From Klebsormidium nitens (Eukaryota > Streptophyta > Klebsormidiophyceae > Klebsormidiales > Klebsormidiaceae): a stretch of DNA of 64,000 nt. A model generated the notes under the pieces. It saw nothing but the letters and a program-made list of their open reading frames with translations, had not been told where the DNA came from and searched no databases. Within the stretch, counting starts at the first letter, position 1. Every line of letters starts with the position of its first letter. A program made the translations under genes and the position numbers. The stretch covers positions 35,602-99,601 of the forward strand of contig DF237285.1 of assembly GCA_000708835.1 (NCBI GenBank). Reading direction: 5' to 3'. Below are positions 60,674 to 64,000 of this stretch, piece by piece.

Positions 60674-62393
60674 ATGGCAGCAAGTGCCTTGGCAAAAGGT
60701 TCGTGTCTTGCTGCTACAATTATGACACCTACCACTCCATCAATATCATCTTCTAGGAGAGATGCTGTCTTCCGAAAGTTTTCGGGACTCAGTCCGAGCG
60801 ACAAATTCGAGCAGAATGCGGTGGCAATTGGAAGGAGCATTTCCAGAGGTGAGCTTGTTTGTCATTGTCCTTGTAGCACTCTTTGTTCGGTTATCAGCAC
60901 ATCTCTGGTTTGTTTTTCTTGTTTGAAGAAAATAGAGCGGCAGTCAATCTTTCCAGCTCAAGCATGAGTGAGGGTGGGCCTCTGACGAGTTGAATGGAGC
61001 TTGGCAATGGTCCATGTTCTGTCGGAAGCTGTTTCTCATGCGATTCGTTGAATCAAGGTCTGTTTACATACTGAAAATTCGAGCAGAAGGCAGAGGGACG
61101 ATGATAAACCTGAGGGGTTGTTCCGGCAGGTCGATTCAGCCACTGCAGAAAGCCCCCTGTGGAACCTTCCATTCCTGCTCATTCACATGGTTCTTCGTTG
61201 TTTGGACGAAGTGCCCACGGTTCCTAACGGTCCTGGAGTTCTTGGATGCAGTGGAATTCTCTTGGTACATCCTCTCAGGCATGTGTGTTTCTCTGTCCAG
61301 GAACCGCTGCGCGTGGAAGGCGATACCAGAGCATCACGGCGGCGGAGAAGTCCGATGTCGTCCTCTCCGATTCTGAGAAGGAACTGCTACGACAGATGGG
61401 CAACCTTTTTGACAGCAAGCAGCAAAGCGTGCAAAGTCTTGAGAGTGGCGTGCAGAGTCTGCAGCAAAGCGTGCAAAGTCTTGAGAGTGGCGTGCAGAGT
61501 CTGCAGCAAAGCGTGCAAAGTCTTGAGAGTGGCGTGCAGAGTCTTTACACAGAATTTGCGGCGCAGCAAACCAACCTAGACCAGCAGAGGCAGCTGCTTG
61601 GAACGCTCGTAGAAGCAAGTGCACGGGAACAAGTGCGTAAGATGTTTGGAGAGAATTATGAGAAATCACTCTTGGCCCGGTCCCTCCAGGATCTAGCACT
61701 GCTTCTTCCTGAGGAGGCTGTGCACAACTCTAGTAAAGCAAAGCAAGTTCTGAAGGGGCCCCTGGAGCGAGCCGTTTTTGTGAGCAGGGCCTGGTCGAGG
61801 CAGGCATTCCAGAGAAGCTTCTCATTAGCCTACAGGAGGGTGCTGGAGAGTCGGGGTGGCTGCGCGAGGACGGAAGATTAGACCGGTCTAGTCTCGGTAG
61901 ATTCCTTGGCAGCACTCCCAATGCTGCGCTGAGGTCAACAATCGTGCGCCTTCGACGAGTCCTGCAGCTGGAGAAGGTAGATGACCAAGTACAGGAGCTC
62001 ATTCTGTGTGAAAGCGCGGGGATCCTCTGCCTGATGGCAGCGGCATTCCCGGATATCTACTTGAAGGGGCAGCCGAACGTATTCCCCAGTGATGAACTGG
62101 AGATCGATTGCAAGGGGCGGATGGATGTAGCACGGGATGGGACTTTCTCGTACATCGACCTTGGGGAGGTGAAGACGCGCCTGGATTACGCCACTGCAGT
62201 CCCACAGTTGGGCTTACGTCTAGGAGCATTGAAGTGGTTTGTTTGCAAAGCGTGCGGGGCACAGACAGAGGGCGTGCGGCTTGTCGGACGCTTGTTCGTG
62301 TTCCAACAAGGGGTTGAGGAGTTCGTAGATCTTGCTCAGAGGGATGAGGCCTCGACAAAGTGGGGTTATAGCCTCTATCTGCATAGGGTGTGA
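60674..62393 (+). CDS. Coiled-coil protein with PD-(D/E)XK nuclease-like core, 403 residues
   Basis: Three exons join in phase: 60674-60848, 61301-61779, 61836-62393. The last intron is only 56 nt (GTGAGC…CTACAG); skipping it would cause a frameshift. Residues 1-60 are rich in S, T, A and R and could be an organelle-targeting peptide. Residues about 98-140 hold three exact 14-residue heptad repeats (QQSVQSLESGVQSL). A helical region follows, then near residues 302-332 SDELEIDCKGRMDV and IDLGEVKTRL, the D-x(n)-E-x-K layout of PD-(D/E)XK nucleases, then a helix with QLGLRLGALKWF. No family name is certain. It may belong to the same NTPase-nuclease/effector-like world as the 37-40 kb gene, but it has no P-loop. 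Confidence 0.75.
61420..61545. repeat. 42-bp minisatellite, three copies, coding
   Basis: Units start at 61420, 61462 and 61504 and are identical or almost so. Each begins CAGCAAAGCGTGCAAAGTCT and encodes two heptads. The near-perfect identity points to recent expansion, so copy number may vary between strains. Confidence 0.9.
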
Positions 62394-63284
62394 AGGACTC
62401 AAAAGGAAACGCAGGACTGGAACCTGTACTGGCCTACAGGTTTGTACATCTCAAACCCGATCAAAATATTGTCATATTGGTAAATGAAGAAGAACATCTG
62501 TACAGAGGAGGACAGGGTTATATGTAGAAGGGACATACTTGTATAGAGGAGCACACTTGTCTGCGCACACCTAGCAACTTGGTCCTTATCAAGGTACTTA
62601 TCTGTGGGCTGTCCTACATGAGCTGTTCTGAGTCGCTTGCACCTGTTTAATGTAAAGCTATGTGCCATGCAACTAATGTGTGCTATAGTTTTCAGAATTG
62701 TAGCAAATCAATTGTGCACATTATGCACTGCGCAGATCTTCAGCATGGATCGTTGAAGTGATTGAAGCTTCTCGTTCTTACTCATGTCAAGTACAGGAGG
62801 TCTGATCGTGCAGCCACGCTCAGAAGCATAATTCACCATTGTATGCATACATGATCCTGCACTGCGTTGGTTGCCTCGCATGCACTACAGTGCTATAAAC
62901 GTACACAGCACTATCAATCATGTGGTGCCATAATAAAGATGGCCCTTTTGATGTACTAAGGATCTTAGGGAGAATGCATAGGAGCTCGCGGCCGCACAAC
63001 ATATTTCAACATACGATAAAGAATATCATTGACGCGGATGCTCTGTCAAATCGGGGTCAACGAAAGGACTGGTAGACCCTCTGGCAGTGCTCGGGCCACG
63101 TGCACCATGTGGCCCCTAAAGAAGTGGTATAAATCAAATTCATATGACCATTCTGTATCCATGCATTACGTGCGCCAAGCAGCCAACGATGGCCCGGTCT
63201 ACGTGCTATATAGCACGCATGTTAAAAAGACCATCGGCACCACCCGCCTGCATATGTACACTCGAGTGCTCGGAGATCCGTCCC
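62394..63284. other. Intergenic, no gene seen
   Basis: Follows the stop of the PD-(D/E)XK-like gene. A GCGGCCGC site lies near 62989. I see no supported gene. Confidence 0.4.
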
Positions 63285-63466
63285 ATGCGGCAGATCGGAA
63301 AGCTGACGCGCTTCGAGAGCATGCTGGGCGGTGAGACGCCTCCGGTGGCCCCCGATGATCTCAGCGTGTGCCGCACGTTGGACAAGCGGTTCGTGGACTA
63401 TTGGGCCTTCCAGGGTGACATGGGGGGCAGCCATATAGCCGATCAGATGTACGCCTCATGTGGCAG
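63285..63466 (+). CDS. Possible first exon of a gene cut by the window end
   Basis: ATG at 63285 opens a frame of 60 codons plus two bases, ending at a good CAG/GTGAGC donor. The peptide is protein-like: MRQIGKLTRFESMLGGETPP, then DLSVCRTLDKRFVDYWAFQG. The acceptor and later exons would lie beyond 64000 or after the satellite. It could equally be an internal exon, because the frame is open upstream. No family is recognised. Confidence 0.4.
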
Positions 63467-63491
63467 GTGAGCCCTCCTCTCCACAGATCTC

Positions 63492-64000
63492 CACAACATG
63501 TTCAGGGTGTTCATGGTTTTGCACAAACTTGGCAAAGATAAATTTTCTCGGCGGCCCGCCGAATATGTTCAGGGTGTTCAGGCTTTTGCCCAAACTTTCT
63601 CACGAGTCAAAAATTGACACGTGGCAGTTTCAAGATGGTCAGGGTGTTCAAGCTTTTGCCCAAACTTTCTCAAGAGTCAAAAAAGTGACACGTGGCAGTT
63701 TCAAGATGTTCAGGGTGTTCAAGCTTTTGCCCAAACTTTCTCAAGAGTCAAAAAGGTGACACGTGGCACTTTCAAGATGTTCAGGGTGTTCAAGCTTTTG
63801 CCCAAACTTAGCAAAAATGATTTTTTCTCGGCGGCCCGCCGAATATGTTCAGGCTGTTTAGGCTTTTGCCCAAACTTTCTGGAGAGACAAAGTTTCCATG
63901 ACACGTGGCGGTTTCGGGATGTTCAAGATGTTCAGGGTGTTCAGGCTTTTGCCCAAACTTTCTCAAGAGACAAATGTTTCCATGACACGTGGCGGTTTCA
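63492..64000. repeat. Tandem satellite, unit about 71 bp, continuing past the window
   Basis: At least seven units share GTTCAGGGTGTTCAGGCTTT, then TGCCCAAACTTTCTCAAGAG and GACACGTGGC. Starts fall near 63498, 63564, 63635, 63706, 63777, 63845 and 63927. Two units carry an alternative block TTCTCGGCGGCCCGCCGAAT (near 63543 and 63827), so there are at least two sequence variants. ACACGTGGC (an ACGTG core) recurs in most units. Confidence 0.92.

Noticed and set aside
61780-61881. Frameshifted pseudogene call for the PD-(D/E)XK-like gene
   Set aside because: A 56-nt GT-AG intron with good donor and acceptor removes the shift, so the gene is read as intact.
1-64000. CRISPR arrays, operons, bacterial promoters, tRNA or rRNA genes
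   Set aside because: None seen. The window is eukaryotic nuclear DNA; the tandem repeats lack spacer structure and no cloverleaf or rRNA segment was recognised.

Overview
This is a eukaryotic nuclear window from the green (streptophyte) lineage. The best fit is a charophyte alga such as Klebsormidium; that is an inference from gene content, not proven here. Pointers are a plant-type CLC-d chloride channel, an EIN3/EIL-type DNA-binding domain, a DUF1639 protein, a plant-style POB1-like BTB-BACK protein, and spliceosomal GT-AG introns in almost every gene. I rebuilt exons by hand from splice sites plus reading phase. Eight models close with every phase consistent: PITP, BTB-BACK, coiled-coil, CLC-d, EIL-like, the 157 aa protein, the SVIP-like exons, and the PD-(D/E)XK-like gene.

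Layout. 1-3.4 kb: a MITE with a 9-bp target duplication and one possible orphan exon. 3.4-7.2 kb (-): a TPR-like protein. 8.1-11.4 kb (+): a START-type phosphatidylinositol transfer protein. 12.6-14.6 kb (+): a BTB-BACK Cullin-3 adaptor. 15.4-23.9 kb (-): a 1,910-residue coiled-coil protein. 24.9-34.1 kb (+): a CLC-d type Cl-/H+ exchanger in 12 exons. 36.8-40.3 kb (+): an RHS/Crinkler-like P-loop NTPase with a nuclease-like C-terminus. It lies between two direct copies of the CLC 3' end. 41.7-45.6 kb (-): a CacyBP/SIP-like protein with an apparent frameshift in exon 1. 46.5-50.6 kb (+): a divergent EIN3-like protein that also carries an AT-hook and a zinc-finger-like motif. 52.5-54.9 kb (-): a DUF1639 protein. 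55.5-56.2 kb (-): a small unknown protein. 58.3-59.6 kb (-): an SVIP-like lipid-anchored protein. 60.7-62.4 kb (+): a coiled-coil protein with a PD-(D/E)XK-like core. 63.3 kb to the end: a partial gene followed by a ~71-bp satellite that runs off the window.

The most unusual signal is inside the genes. Introns of CLC-d, the DUF1639 gene and the CacyBP-like gene hold strings of degenerate copies of the edge of the neighbouring exon. Repeat units are about 130-170 bp, and splice sites are often still present. CLC-d has at least five such series. One copy is a complete in-frame 63-nt cassette with both splice sites; others keep the acceptor and then run into an in-frame stop, like poison exons. 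This suggests recurrent local tandem duplication across exon-intron borders in this genome.

The genes do not form an operon-like unit. CLC-d, PITP and the SVIP-like protein all belong to endomembrane biology and the BTB and CacyBP-like proteins to ubiquitin adaptor families, but their adjacency looks incidental.
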